This document shows positions 17,815-26,746 of a DNA stretch of 64,000 nucleotides, piece after piece. How positions within the stretch are numbered: position 1 is the first letter of the stretch; every line of letters begins with the position of its first letter. Under the pieces are notes generated by a model. It was given only the letters and a program-made list of their open reading frames with translations, did not search any database and was not told the DNA's origin. Location: assembly GCA_021733665.1 (NCBI GenBank), contig JAHREI010000004.1, forward strand, positions 343,268 to 407,267. The letters run 5' to 3'. This DNA is from Bacillus subtilis. Lineage in GTDB: Bacteria; Pseudomonadota; Alphaproteobacteria; Rhizobiales; Rhizobiaceae. The translations under genes and the position numbers were made by a program.

Positions 17815-19437
17815 TTATTTCTTCGATACGTTGTAGACAGAGTTGGTAGTGAAGGTCACGCCCAGCTTGTAGTTTTCAACATTGTTGCGATAAGCAGCAA
17901 CTTCGGTCTGCTGGAACAGCACCACAAACGGACCATCATCCAGCAGTTTTTTCTGCAGGTCGACATACATTTGCGCACGCTTTTCTGTATCACGTTCCAG
18001 AACAGCAGCCTTGGTTTCCTTTGTCAGCTCAGGAATATCCCATGCGTTACGCCATGCGAGTGTTTTAGCCGATGCATCATCTGCATTGTCAGGATTGCTG
18101 GCAAAAGTATCCGCATTGGTGTTCGGATCCCAGTAGTCTGTACCCCACTGACCGATATAGAGATCGTGCTTACGGGCACGATATTTGGTCAGGGTCTGTT
18201 TGCCGTCACCCGGAATGATTTCCATTTTGACGCCGGCCTGAGCAAAGGTCTGCTGGATGGATTCAGCAATACCGGTTACCGGCTGGGAGGAACGAACATC
18301 CATGGAAATGCTGAAGCCGTCTTTCAGACCGGCTTTTTCCAGCAGTTCCTTGGCCTTGGCTACATCGAGCTTGTAAGGCTTTTCATCGGATGCACCGAGC
18401 AGACCTTTTGGCAGGAATGTCTGGTGCTGAACACCGATATGTTTCACCAGAGTTGATGAAATCGCATCGTAGTCAACCAGATATTTCAGAGCTTCACGAA
18501 CTTCAGGCTTGGCCAGAGTTTCGTTTTTCTGATTGAGGCTGAAGTAATAAACAGTGCCTTTTGGCGAAGCAGACAGGGAAATGCCGTCTGTTTTTGTAAC
18601 TGCATCAATATCGCCCGGCTCAAGGTTACGCGCTACGTCGATATCGCCCTTTTCAAGCATCAGACGCTGGGTAGCGCTTTCCTTGACGTAGCGGTAAATC
18701 GCGCGTTTCAGCGGGGATTTGTCACCGCGATAATTATCATTGCGCTCAAGTACGATAATTTCATTGGCGCGCCAGTCGCGAACGATCATCGGACCGGAAC
18801 CGGCATAGTTGGTTTTCAGCCAGCCATAGCCGTAATCATTGTCTTTGGCGTTTTCTTCAACCAGCTTCTTGTCAACAATGGATGCCACGTCAGCGGTAAG
18901 GCAGTTCAGCACGAAGCTTGGTGCATAGGACTGGTCAACAGTGATGACGAGAGTGTTGGCGTCTGTTGCCTTGACTTTTTCTTCAATATTGTCCGGTGTG
19001 AAACCGAACTGTGTGAGGATGAAAGACGGGCTCTTGTCGATCTTGACAGCGCGGATGAGCGAGTAAGCAACATCTTCAGCGGTCAGAGGATTGCCGGAAG
19101 CGAATTTCTGGCCTTCACGGATTTTGAATGTATAGGTCAGGCCGTCTTCGGAAACTTCCCAGCTTTCCGCAGCATCGCCGATAACCTTGGAGGCGTCATT
19201 CGGGTCAAGACGCAGCAGACGGTCATAGGTGTTGCCGAGAATTTCGCCGGTGGACAGCTCGAAAGATTCCGCCGGATCCAGCGTGATCATATCATCAAAT
19301 GTCCAGCCCAGAACCAGCGTGTCAGCCGGTGTTGCAGCCTGTACCGCTGCGGCGCTGACAAAGACGCCGAGAGCGGCGGTTGCAGCCAGATATCCAAAAC
19401 GATTTAAAGATTTAATCCCAGCGGAATTTTTAATCAT
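17815..19437 (-). CDS. Peptide ABC transporter substrate-binding protein (family 5)
   Basis: About 540 residues with a signal peptide (MIKNSAGIKSLNRFGYLAAT, cleavage near AVQA) and an SBP_bac_5 fold: LVLGWTFDDMITLDPAESFE, WEVSEDGLTYTFKIREGQKF, and the C-terminal PNTNADTFASNPDNAD region. It binds peptides in the periplasm for the dppBCDF-like importer downstream. I chose the ATG at 19437 because GGGG lies seven bases ahead; one at 19449 is also possible. The cluster begins further upstream with a dipeptidase gene, suggesting uptake and then cleavage of dipeptides. Confidence 0.9.
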   Translation of the reverse strand: MIKNSAGIKSLNRFGYLAATAALGVFVSAAAVQAATPADTLVLGWTFDDMITLDPAESFELSTGEILGNTYDRLLRLDPNDASKVIGDAAESWEVSEDGLTYTFKIREGQKFASGNPLTAEDVAYSLIRAVKIDKSPSFILTQFGFTPDNIEEKVKATDANTLVITVDQSYAPSFVLNCLTADVASIVDKKLVEENAKDNDYGYGWLKTNYAGSGPMIVRDWRANEIIVLERNDNYRGDKSPLKRAIYRYVKESATQRLMLEKGDIDVARNLEPGDIDAVTKTDGISLSASPKGTVYYFSLNQKNETLAKPEVREALKYLVDYDAISSTLVKHIGVQHQTFLPKGLLGASDEKPYKLDVAKAKELLEKAGLKDGFSISMDVRSSQPVTGIAESIQQTFAQAGVKMEIIPGDGKQTLTKYRARKHDLYIGQWGTDYWDPNTNADTFASNPDNADDASAKTLAWRNAWDIPELTKETKAAVLERDTEKRAQMYVDLQKKLLDDGPFVVLFQQTEVAAYRNNVENYKLGVTFTTNSVYNVSKK

Positions 19438-19522
19438 TTTATACCCCATATTTCATCCCAAATGATTAACCGGTCACCCGGCTTACGATAGTTAAAACAC
19501 GTCTATCGTGCCGTGTATTCTG

Positions 19523-19548
19523 TTTCTGCCGATACTCTCCGGCAGAAA
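19523..19548. promoter_or_regulatory. Hairpin between the dipeptidase and binding-protein genes
   Basis: TTTCTGCCG (19523-19531) and CGGCAGAAA (19540-19548) form a 9-bp stem. The T-rich flank is on the plus strand, so on the transcribed minus strand it is probably an mRNA-stabilising or processing element. Confidence 0.45.
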
Positions 19549-19620
19549 TTTTATTATGTATCATATGACTGAATTGCAGGACTCCGCAAGCAGGCCAACA
19601 TTCGTCGTCAACTGTTTGTT

Positions 19621-20685
19621 TTAGTGCTTTTCATGCCATGCGGAACGCAGCACACGCAGCCAGTTGTCACGGCAGATTTTTGCTAGATCATCTTCACCAT
19701 AGCCTGCTTCACGCAGTGCCTGCACGAGGTTCTGTGTTCCGGCAGCATCCTTAATACCATCCGGTATCGGACCGCCGTCATAATCTGAACCGAGCGCCAC
19801 GCCGTCGATGCCGACTTTGCCGACCAGATAATCAATGTGGCGTACCATATCGCTGAACGGTGTTGCGGTGTTAACCTGACCATCCGCACGCAACATAGTG
19901 GTGACATAGTTGAGGCCGACCAGACCATTGCTTTCAGCAATTGCATCAAGCTGTTTGTCGGTAAGGTTACGTGCAACCGGTGTCAGAGCATGGGCATTGG
20001 AATGGCTGCAAACGAGCGGCTGATTGCTCAGTTTCGCGACATCCCAGAAGCCTTTTTCAGTGATATGCGACAAGTCAATGAGAATGCCGAGGCTGTTACA
20101 GGCCTTAATCAGTTCGCGCCCGGCATCAGTCAGACCCGGAGCGGTATCAGGACTCATCGGATAGGAGAAAGGCACGCCATGTCCGAAAATATTATGACGG
20201 CTCCAGACAGGGCCAAGTGAACGCAAACCGGCCTGATAGAACAGTTCCAGTGCTTTCAGGTCTTTATCAAGCGCTTCACAGCCTTCCATATGCAGGACAG
20301 CTGCAAAGTCACCGTCGACCAGCGCATTGTCGATATCCTGACCGGTACGGCAGATTTTCCAGCCGCCGGCACGTTCAAGCTTATAGGCAATGTCAATAAA
20401 TTCGCTGGCGATATCGAAAGAATAGGTGCGGTCAATCGGTTCGGCCAGAGGTGTATCATAATGGCCGTTGCTGTCCGGTTCGTCGAAAATGGTTTCGCCG
20501 GTAGCAGGGTTGGGAATATAAATGGCACACAGACCGCCAGCCAGACCGCCTTTGCGGGAGCGCGGCAGGTCGATATGCCCCTGATCTGTTCCCTCGATAA
20601 ATTCCTTTACCGGATCTTCGCCTTTATTGCGGCTCTCCCACAGACGAAGCAGCACATCATTATGGCCGTCAAAAACTGCTTGCAT
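19621..20685 (-). CDS. Membrane dipeptidase (M19, renal dipeptidase family)
   Basis: A 354-residue zinc dipeptidase: HNDVLLRL near the N-terminus carries the first metal ligands (H-x-D), LHMEGCEAL the bridging Glu, LIDLSH and CSHSNAHA the later His ligands, and LGSDYDGG the conserved Asp region. No signal peptide is seen, so it probably acts in the cytoplasm on imported dipeptides, including those with D-residues. It leads the minus-strand cluster that continues into the peptide ABC importer after about 180 bp. Confidence 0.9.
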   Translation of the reverse strand: MQAVFDGHNDVLLRLWESRNKGEDPVKEFIEGTDQGHIDLPRSRKGGLAGGLCAIYIPNPATGETIFDEPDSNGHYDTPLAEPIDRTYSFDIASEFIDIAYKLERAGGWKICRTGQDIDNALVDGDFAAVLHMEGCEALDKDLKALELFYQAGLRSLGPVWSRHNIFGHGVPFSYPMSPDTAPGLTDAGRELIKACNSLGILIDLSHITEKGFWDVAKLSNQPLVCSHSNAHALTPVARNLTDKQLDAIAESNGLVGLNYVTTMLRADGQVNTATPFSDMVRHIDYLVGKVGIDGVALGSDYDGGPIPDGIKDAAGTQNLVQALREAGYGEDDLAKICRDNWLRVLRSAWHEKH

Positions 20686-20996
20686 GATATAATTCCCAAT
20701 TTCCTCAGCCTTACATAAAATCAGGGAGGCTGTTTAAGTCAAGCAGGGGGAGAGAAGCTGATTGTTGATGTCGTTTTGCGGCATATGCGACAGATTATGA
20801 AACTGTCCAAAATGACGAAGACGGAGCACAAAATGCTGGAAAAAGAGGTGAATGTTTCATTTTTCAAATAGATGCATGCAAAATACGCATAGCTTTATGC
20901 TGAAAAAACAAACCATATTCAGAGTGAATGTCTTCATTCAAGCTTTTGTTTTTTATAATAAAATCAATGTATTTTAGCAAAATTTCTGAAATAATG
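20686..20996. other. Gene-free AT-rich spacer
   Basis: It should hold the promoter of the dipeptidase gene, which is transcribed leftward. I see no gene, RNA or strong repeat here apart from the porin terminator at its right end. Confidence 0.5.
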
Positions 20997-21034
20997 AAAA
21001 AAGCGCCGTATTTTTAAAAATACGGCGCTTTGCG
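20997..21034 (-). terminator. Terminator of the outer membrane protein gene
   Basis: AAAGCGCCGTATTTTT and its exact complement form a long palindrome. On the minus strand it ends in TTTTTTCATT. Confidence 0.9.
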
Positions 21035-21057
21035 TTTTTTGACTAAATTATCAAGAA

Positions 21058-21696
21058 TCAGAAGCGGTAGTTCACACCGGCCTTCAGGGCGTGTGTCTTC
21101 AGATTGTTTTCATAGCGGGTGTCATTCACGCTGGTTTTAACACCGTTGTGACGCATGTAGTTGTATTCTGCTTTCACAGAGAACGGACCGGAAAGCTGCT
21201 GTTCAACACCGGCGCCGAGCTGCACACCACCAGCCCACTTGGAACCGGATGTTACATTGTCTTTTGGCTTGAACTTAGTGGTGCCATAACCAACAGTACC
21301 GTAAACAAGGGTCTTATCCATTGCATAACCGGCTTTGACTTTAGCTACACCGCTCCAGGACTGCTGCAGACGGCCGCCGTTCTGAATTTTGTGCTCGGCT
21401 TCACCGAAGTTACCTTCGAGTTCACCACCATAAACAAAGTTGCCGGACTGGAAGTTCTTACCGGCTACGATGCCGCCCAGAGCCGAAGTGCGGCTCGAGA
21501 ACGGGCTAGGGGTCTTGGAAGAGGTTGTTCCAATCTGCGCACCGACATAGTTGCCTTCCCATGTCGCAGGAGCATCATAGCTCGATGAGCTGTCATTGTA
21601 GCTATAGTCGTTGTTGAAAGCATCTGCTGCCAGAGCAGGAGCCTGTGTGAGGGCCAGTGCAAATGCTGCTGAGCTGAAAAGAATAATGTTACGCAT
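21058..21696 (-). CDS. Outer membrane beta-barrel protein, Omp25/Omp31 family
   Basis: 212 residues: a signal peptide (MRNIILFSSAAFALALTQ, cleavage at ALAA), a short Asn/Ser/Tyr-rich stretch, then alternating beta strands and a C-terminal Phe (GVNYRF), as needed for barrel assembly. WEGNYVGAQIG and YGGELEGNFG are typical of the Omp25/Omp31 family of Rhizobiales surface proteins. It is monocistronic, with a strong terminator and about 210 bp of upstream sequence. Confidence 0.9.
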   Translation of the reverse strand: MRNIILFSSAAFALALTQAPALAADAFNNDYSYNDSSSSYDAPATWEGNYVGAQIGTTSSKTPSPFSSRTSALGGIVAGKNFQSGNFVYGGELEGNFGEAEHKIQNGGRLQQSWSGVAKVKAGYAMDKTLVYGTVGYGTTKFKPKDNVTSGSKWAGGVQLGAGVEQQLSGPFSVKAEYNYMRHNGVKTSVNDTRYENNLKTHALKAGVNYRF

Positions 21697-21909
21697 AGTC
21701 CGGCTCCGTCTTTACCTTAAACGGTAATGGGTGAAATCTTTATAGCGCTGTGCCTTTCAGATGAGTCTTTCGGGACGTGCGCCTTTGAGCCGGTTATGAA
21801 GGTTAATTGTGACCAATTTGGTTTATGTTTGCCATAATCGCTGGTCAGAAACCTTATTGTTTTGTTTATCATTAACAGCGGGTTAACAACAAGAACCGCT
21901 GCATAATTG

Positions 21910-22803
21910 TCAAATCAGCCCCAGCCCGCGCATGCTGACATGTCCGGCTTTGCCGATAATAATATGATCATGGACAGCAATATTCATCGGGGATGCAATC
22001 GAAATAATTAGCTTGGTCATATCAATATCAGCCCGCGACGGGTTGGCATCACCTGAAGGATGATTATGGAACAAGATAAGGGCTGTAGAAGATAGTTCCA
22101 ATGCCCGTTTAATGACTTCACGCGGATAGACCGGTGTATGATCGACCGTACCGATTTGTTGAACTTCATCGGCGATCAGCCGGTTTTTCTTATCAAGAAA
22201 TAAGATGCGGAATTGCTCGCGGTTTTCATATGCCATTGAGGTCATGCAATAGGCGATGACCTTGCTCCATGAATCGAGAATATCCTTTTTCATGATTTCG
22301 CTTTTGCCTGACCGGCGGGCACAGGCATTGAGCAATTTAATGTCCTGAGCAACAGCTTCGCCACAGCCTGCAACTTCCCTTAGTAATTGCGGCTCAGCGC
22401 CAAGAACACCCGCAAAGCTGCCAAAGCGGTTGAGTAAGGCTTTGGCCAATGGTTTGGTATCTGCCCGTGCAATTGTGCGAAACAGCAGCAATTCCAGCAA
22501 CTCGTAATCAGCCAATACGTCATCGCCATGATTGACAAAACGCTCACGCAGGCGTTGACGGTGACCGCTATAATGCGGCTTGGCCTTTTTAGGTGTGGTG
22601 ACAGGCCGAGCTGCTTGTGGCTGCGAGAAAAAGCTATCAGGTGGACGGGCTGGCTGGTTCTCCGCCAGCCCTTTTAAAGCAGAAAGGCTATTGGGCACCT
22701 GACGCACCGCACTAACTTCGTCAAAACTTTGTAAATGCTGGTCGCCTTCATCTGGCAGGTAGTGCTCTGCATGATCATCCGCAGGCGGAAATTGTTTGGC
22801 CAT
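21910..22803 (-). CDS. radC: RadC family JAB-domain protein
   Basis: About 297 residues. A helix-hairpin-helix-like region ([20 protein letters not shown]) precedes a C-terminal JAB/MPN metalloprotease-like domain with the zinc motif [14 protein letters not shown]. The historic DNA-repair role of RadC is doubtful. A long Pro/Ala-rich N-terminus (about 1-80) is not part of the domain. The ATG at 22803 (MAKQFPP) is preferred over a GTG at 22827; GGGGGC lies some distance upstream. In related genomes radC commonly neighbours map and sfsA; here about 5 kb of vitamin B6 genes separate them. Confidence 0.88.
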   Translation of the reverse strand: MAKQFPPADDHAEHYLPDEGDQHLQSFDEVSAVRQVPNSLSALKGLAENQPARPPDSFFSQPQAARPVTTPKKAKPHYSGHRQRLRERFVNHGDDVLADYELLELLLFRTIARADTKPLAKALLNRFGSFAGVLGAEPQLLREVAGCGEAVAQDIKLLNACARRSGKSEIMKKDILDSWSKVIAYCMTSMAYENREQFRILFLDKKNRLIADEVQQIGTVDHTPVYPREVIKRALELSSTALILFHNHPSGDANPSRADIDMTKLIISIASPMNIAVHDHIIIGKAGHVSMRGLGLI

Positions 22804-22960
22804 TCTGTAACGTGCCCCCGAATGCACAGATGGCTACCGCATCGAGAAGCGGTTTCCGTTTTCAAATTAAACGGAATTTTACAGAATGGTCTATGGAAAA
22901 AAGCGTTGAAACAGGATTGTTGAACAATTTAAGTATTTGATTGTATTTCTTAAATTGATT

Positions 22961-23761
22961 TTACACTGTCTTTTCATCGGGTGCAGGAATGAGACCCGGC
23001 CAGTAAAACGCATCGGCTGTCGGGCGTGCGCCAAAGATTGCCTGACCAACGCGGACAATATCCGCGCCTTCTTCGATCGCCGCTTCGAAATCACCGGACA
23101 TCCCCATAGAGAGTTTGGTGATACCGGAATGGCGCTGTGTCGCTTGATCACGCAAACTGCGCAGCAGCCGGAAGCAAGGGCGCACTTTATCAAGATCAGA
23201 GCTGAACAAAGCAAGGGTCATCAGACCGCACGGTCTCAAACGCGGATAATCCGGCAGACGCTCAATGAAAGCCAGCAGATCGTCGGGATGAAGGCCATAT
23301 TTGCTGATCTCCCCGGATGTATTGACCTGAACATAGACATCCAAATCTTTATTTTCACTTTCCAGCCGGCGGTTTAGCTCTTCTGCAAGACGGATACTGT
23401 CGAGCGCATGAAACTCTGTGGCGAAGCGCGTGAGATATTTGACCTTATTGGTCTGGAGATGACCGATAATGCTCCAGTTAATTGCAAGATCATCGAGTTT
23501 CTCACGTTTGTCGCGGGCTTCCTGAAGTTTGTTCTCGCCGAAATCCGTGATCCCTGCAGCAAAGGCATAGCGCAGAATATGTGCCGGTACTGTTTTGGTG
23601 ATAGGCAGCAGACGTACATCTTCTGGCTTGCGGCCACTGCGCAAGGCTGCCGCAGCGATACGTTCTCGAACCAGTTGTAAATTCTCAGCAAAGCGAATTG
23701 CCGGTGCTTCACCGAAACGGGCGACATCTTCAGGTGAAAGGCTGGAAAGCAACTGGTCCAT
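22961..23761 (-). CDS. YggS-family pyridoxal phosphate homeostasis protein
   Basis: A 266-residue protein of the PLPBP/YggS family with an alanine-racemase-like barrel. PLP would bind Lys56 in LLPITKTV; other family marks are FGENKLQEARDK, WSIIGHLQTNKVKYL and LSMGMSGDFEAAIEEGAD. The family buffers free pyridoxal phosphate and has no known catalysis. It lies downstream of, and on the same strand as, the MocR regulator, which controls vitamin B6 genes in other bacteria. Confidence 0.92.
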   Translation of the reverse strand: MDQLLSSLSPEDVARFGEAPAIRFAENLQLVRERIAAAALRSGRKPEDVRLLPITKTVPAHILRYAFAAGITDFGENKLQEARDKREKLDDLAINWSIIGHLQTNKVKYLTRFATEFHALDSIRLAEELNRRLESENKDLDVYVQVNTSGEISKYGLHPDDLLAFIERLPDYPRLRPCGLMTLALFSSDLDKVRPCFRLLRSLRDQATQRHSGITKLSMGMSGDFEAAIEEGADIVRVGQAIFGARPTADAFYWPGLIPAPDEKTV

Positions 23762-23872
23762 GGCACATATCTTTCATGCTTGTTGCCTTGCGTGCAGGCA
23801 AAATACGGCATCAAGCGTACTACGGAGACGATTGCTTTTAACCGGCCGCTTTTCATTTCACGGGCAGGCCAT

Positions 23873-25414
23873 TTAAACCACTGGCACTTTGATGTTCTGA
23901 AAAGCCGTTTTGAGCTTTTTAACCGCACCTTCAAGCTCTGCCGGTGTATAGGCTGCAAAGCCCATCAGAAAACCGGCTCTGCCGGTGCCGGATGCATGCA
24001 GCGGGGATAGTCCCAGCAGTTCAACACCAACGCGTCTTGCAGCATCAATCGCTGCACGCTCCGATATTTCGCAGGTAAGCAGGCATGGCATTTGCAGGCC
24101 GCCGATCGGTACGCGGGGTTCAACAAAATCACTCAGATGCGTTGTGACAAGCTTTGTGAGAACCTCAAGCCGCTCTGCATAGATATTACGCATGGTACGG
24201 ATATGGGCACCGAAATGTCCACCTTCCATAAAACGGGCGAGGGTAAGCTGTGCAAGTGATGCTGTGTGGCCGTCCAGCAGGGTGCGGGCTGTGGTCATGG
24301 GTTTAACCAGTTGCGGCGGCAGCACGATGTAACCGATACGCAGACCCGGAAACAGAGATTTGGTGAAAGTACCGATATAGATCGTGCGGTCATGGGGATC
24401 GAGCCCCTGTACACAGGCAGTGGGTTTGCCGGTATAACGAAATTCGCTGTCGTAATCGTCTTCGATAATCCATGCCTGATGGCGCGATGCCCATTCGATC
24501 AGGGCCAGCCGCCTGTCCAGCGCCAGTGTTGCACCGGTCGGAAACTGATGGGACGGGGTGAGAAAGACAGCTTTTGCTCTGAGCGGGTCTTCAAGAATAT
24601 GCTCGGCAACAATACCCTGCCGGTCAACGGGAACTGGCACGGGGATCAGACCGGCGGCATCAAAAGCTCTGCGGGCACCGTAATAGACCGGATCTTCAAT
24701 GAAAATACTGTCACCTGTATCCAGCAACATATTGGCGCAAAGTGTCAGTGCTTGCTGCGAACTGGTCAAGACCAGCACACGGTCGGCCGTTGCGCGGGCT
24801 CCGCGTTCCAGATTGACATAATCGGCAATCGCACGGCGCAATGGCTCTGTGCCTTGCGGATTGCCATGCAGCAGTGCTTGTGTGCCGGTTTCTTTGAGAA
24901 CCTGCCGTTCAAGCCGTTCCCAGAGCTGGATCGGAAAACTGCATGTTTCCGGCAAACCCGGGGCAAAGGGGCGGGGAATCAGCTGTTCACGCACACCGCC
25001 GCTACGAAACATGGCATTGCCGCGTTTACTCAGGTTTGGTGCCTGATTACGTGCCAGTGCATCCCGTTGCGAAAGCCTGCGCCCCGCAGAGAAATCAGTC
25101 ATCTCAGCCACGAAACTACCGCTGCCGACGCGACGCTCAATGAAACCTTCTGCATGGAGCTGGCTATAGGCGGCCTCAATCGTATCGCGTGATACATCCA
25201 GCGATGTAGCCAATGCGCGGGAGGCGGGGAGCGGTTTGCCCGGTACCAAGGCGCCGTTGATGATCAGCTGGCGGATAGCGCGCTGTATACGTGCATGAAG
25301 CGGCATCGCGGCGTTCGCCGGATGCGCGATCCATGCTTTGACAGATTCAAGTTGGGAGTGCCTGAACAATTGGTCTGGTTCCGATGAGATAAGTGGATGG
25401 AGATAACAGACCAT
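23873..25414 (-). CDS. MocR/PdxR-type regulator (GntR HTH plus aminotransferase-like domain)
   Basis: 513 residues: a winged helix of GntR type (about 37-105, PASRALATSLDVSRDTIEAA) joined by a linker to a fold-type I aminotransferase-like domain (about 150-505). The latter has VLTSSQQALTLCANMLLD, WIIEDDYDSEFRY and GTFTKSLFPGLRIGY, whose Lys should hold PLP. Such proteins sense PLP or another ligand. It is divergent from a BenE-type transporter and pdxY, so regulation of B6 salvage is likely (inference). The ATG at 25414 has no clear ribosome site, and an inverted repeat begins two bases upstream of it. Confidence 0.9.
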   Translation of the reverse strand: MVCYLHPLISSEPDQLFRHSQLESVKAWIAHPANAAMPLHARIQRAIRQLIINGALVPGKPLPASRALATSLDVSRDTIEAAYSQLHAEGFIERRVGSGSFVAEMTDFSAGRRLSQRDALARNQAPNLSKRGNAMFRSGGVREQLIPRPFAPGLPETCSFPIQLWERLERQVLKETGTQALLHGNPQGTEPLRRAIADYVNLERGARATADRVLVLTSSQQALTLCANMLLDTGDSIFIEDPVYYGARRAFDAAGLIPVPVPVDRQGIVAEHILEDPLRAKAVFLTPSHQFPTGATLALDRRLALIEWASRHQAWIIEDDYDSEFRYTGKPTACVQGLDPHDRTIYIGTFTKSLFPGLRIGYIVLPPQLVKPMTTARTLLDGHTASLAQLTLARFMEGGHFGAHIRTMRNIYAERLEVLTKLVTTHLSDFVEPRVPIGGLQMPCLLTCEISERAAIDAARRVGVELLGLSPLHASGTGRAGFLMGFAAYTPAELEGAVKKLKTAFQNIKVPVV

Positions 25415-25415
25415 T

Positions 25416-25453
25416 CACAGGTTAAAAGTCAAGCGCATCATGACGAACCTGTG
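25416..25453. promoter_or_regulatory. Candidate MocR operator between the regulator and the BenE/PdxY operon
   Basis: CACAGGTT (25416-25423) and AACCTGTG (25446-25453) are perfect inverted repeats with centres 30 bp apart, about three helical turns, in a 96-bp divergent promoter region. One arm abuts the regulator's start codon, so autoregulation is plausible. Confidence 0.5.
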
Positions 25454-25510
25454 GCTCGCCGCTTTTACACAGAACCGGCGGAACCGCAGCCATATTAGAA
25501 AGCCTGTTTT

Positions 25511-26746
25511 ATGTCCCAGACTATTCCGCCACCGTCTCCCTTGCGCTTCAGCGATCTGACCCATCCGATTGTTGCAGGGCTGATTTCTGTGATCGTCAAT
25601 TACGGGGGAACTTTTATTCTTGTTTTTCAGGCGGCAAAGATCGCCGGTCTCAGTCCCGAGCTGACAGCGTCATGGGTGTGGTCTGTGTCTATCGGTGTCG
25701 GTGTGACAGGGCTGATGCTGAGCTGGTATTTTCGTGAGCCGATCATCACCGCATGGTCAACACCGGCGGCGGCCTTTCTGGTCACAGCGCTGGCCACAAC
25801 GCCTTATGCAGAAGCTGTCGGTGCCTATATTATCTCGGCGCTTGCCTTTGTGCTGCTCGGGCTTTCCGGCACCTTTGAAAAAGTAATCCGGCTTATTCCG
25901 GCAAGTATCGCTTCCGGCCTTCTGGCCGGTATTTTGCTGCAATTCGGTATTGGTGCCTTTGGTGGTGCAACAGTTGATCCGCTGCTCGTTGGCGGGCTGA
26001 TTGTGGCTTATGTGTTGCTCAAGCGCTTTACTGCCCGTTATGCGGTGGTCGGAATTTTAGTGCTGGGCATCGGTTTCCTGCTGGTGCAGGGGCGTGTGGA
26101 TTTCTCCAATTTGAGCCTCACGCTTGCGGCTCCGGTGTTTACAATGCCGGTCTTCTCGTTGAATGCATTGTTGAGTGTTGCCCTGCCGCTATTCCTCATC
26201 ACGCTGACCGGCCAATATATGCCGGGCATGTTAGTGCTGCGCAATGACGGCTTTAAAACCAGTGCCAATCCGATAGTCACAGTTACCGGCCTTGGCTCGC
26301 TGATCATGGCACCATTCGGCTCGCATGCTTTTAATATTGCTGCGATTACCGCTGCGATTGCCACAGGCCGCGAAGCGCATGAAGATCCGCGCAAGCGCTG
26401 GATTGCCGGTATCGCTGCAGGCGTTTTCTATGTGCTTGTTGGTGTGTTCGGCGTCACACTTGCTGCGGTCTTCATGGCTTTTCCGGCAACATTTATTACC
26501 ACGCTGGCTGGTCTTGCTTTGCTCGGTACTATTGGTGGCAGTCTGGCAGGGGCGCTGGCTGATCCGAAAACCCGTGAAGCGGCATTGATCACCTTTCTGG
26601 CCTCCGCTGCCAATATTAATCTGCTGGGGATTGGCGGGGCATTTTGGGGACTAGTGATTGGTCTGGTTGCCTATATTCTGCTCAACGGACAGTTACCAAA
26701 GCGGGATCGTGAAGCGCTGGTCGCTGCCAAAGAAGGAGTAAAGTAA
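25511..26746 (+). CDS. BenE-family (benzoate/H+ symporter-like) membrane transporter
   Basis: 411 residues with about 11-12 hydrophobic segments and BenE features: VAGLISVIVNYGGTFILVFQAA, YFREPIITAWSTPAAAFLV, PFGSHAFNIAAITAAIATG. The named family takes up benzoate, but no aromatic-degradation genes are near. The gene shares its stop with the pdxY start (TAATG, 1-bp overlap), so transport of a B6 vitamer or a related pyridine is a reasonable alternative (inference). The start ATG at 25511 faces the MocR gene across 96 bp. Confidence 0.88.
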   Translation: MSQTIPPPSPLRFSDLTHPIVAGLISVIVNYGGTFILVFQAAKIAGLSPELTASWVWSVSIGVGVTGLMLSWYFREPIITAWSTPAAAFLVTALATTPYAEAVGAYIISALAFVLLGLSGTFEKVIRLIPASIASGLLAGILLQFGIGAFGGATVDPLLVGGLIVAYVLLKRFTARYAVVGILVLGIGFLLVQGRVDFSNLSLTLAAPVFTMPVFSLNALLSVALPLFLITLTGQYMPGMLVLRNDGFKTSANPIVTVTGLGSLIMAPFGSHAFNIAAITAAIATGREAHEDPRKRWIAGIAAGVFYVLVGVFGVTLAAVFMAFPATFITTLAGLALLGTIGGSLAGALADPKTREAALITFLASAANINLLGIGGAFWGLVIGLVAYILLNGQLPKRDREALVAAKEGVK

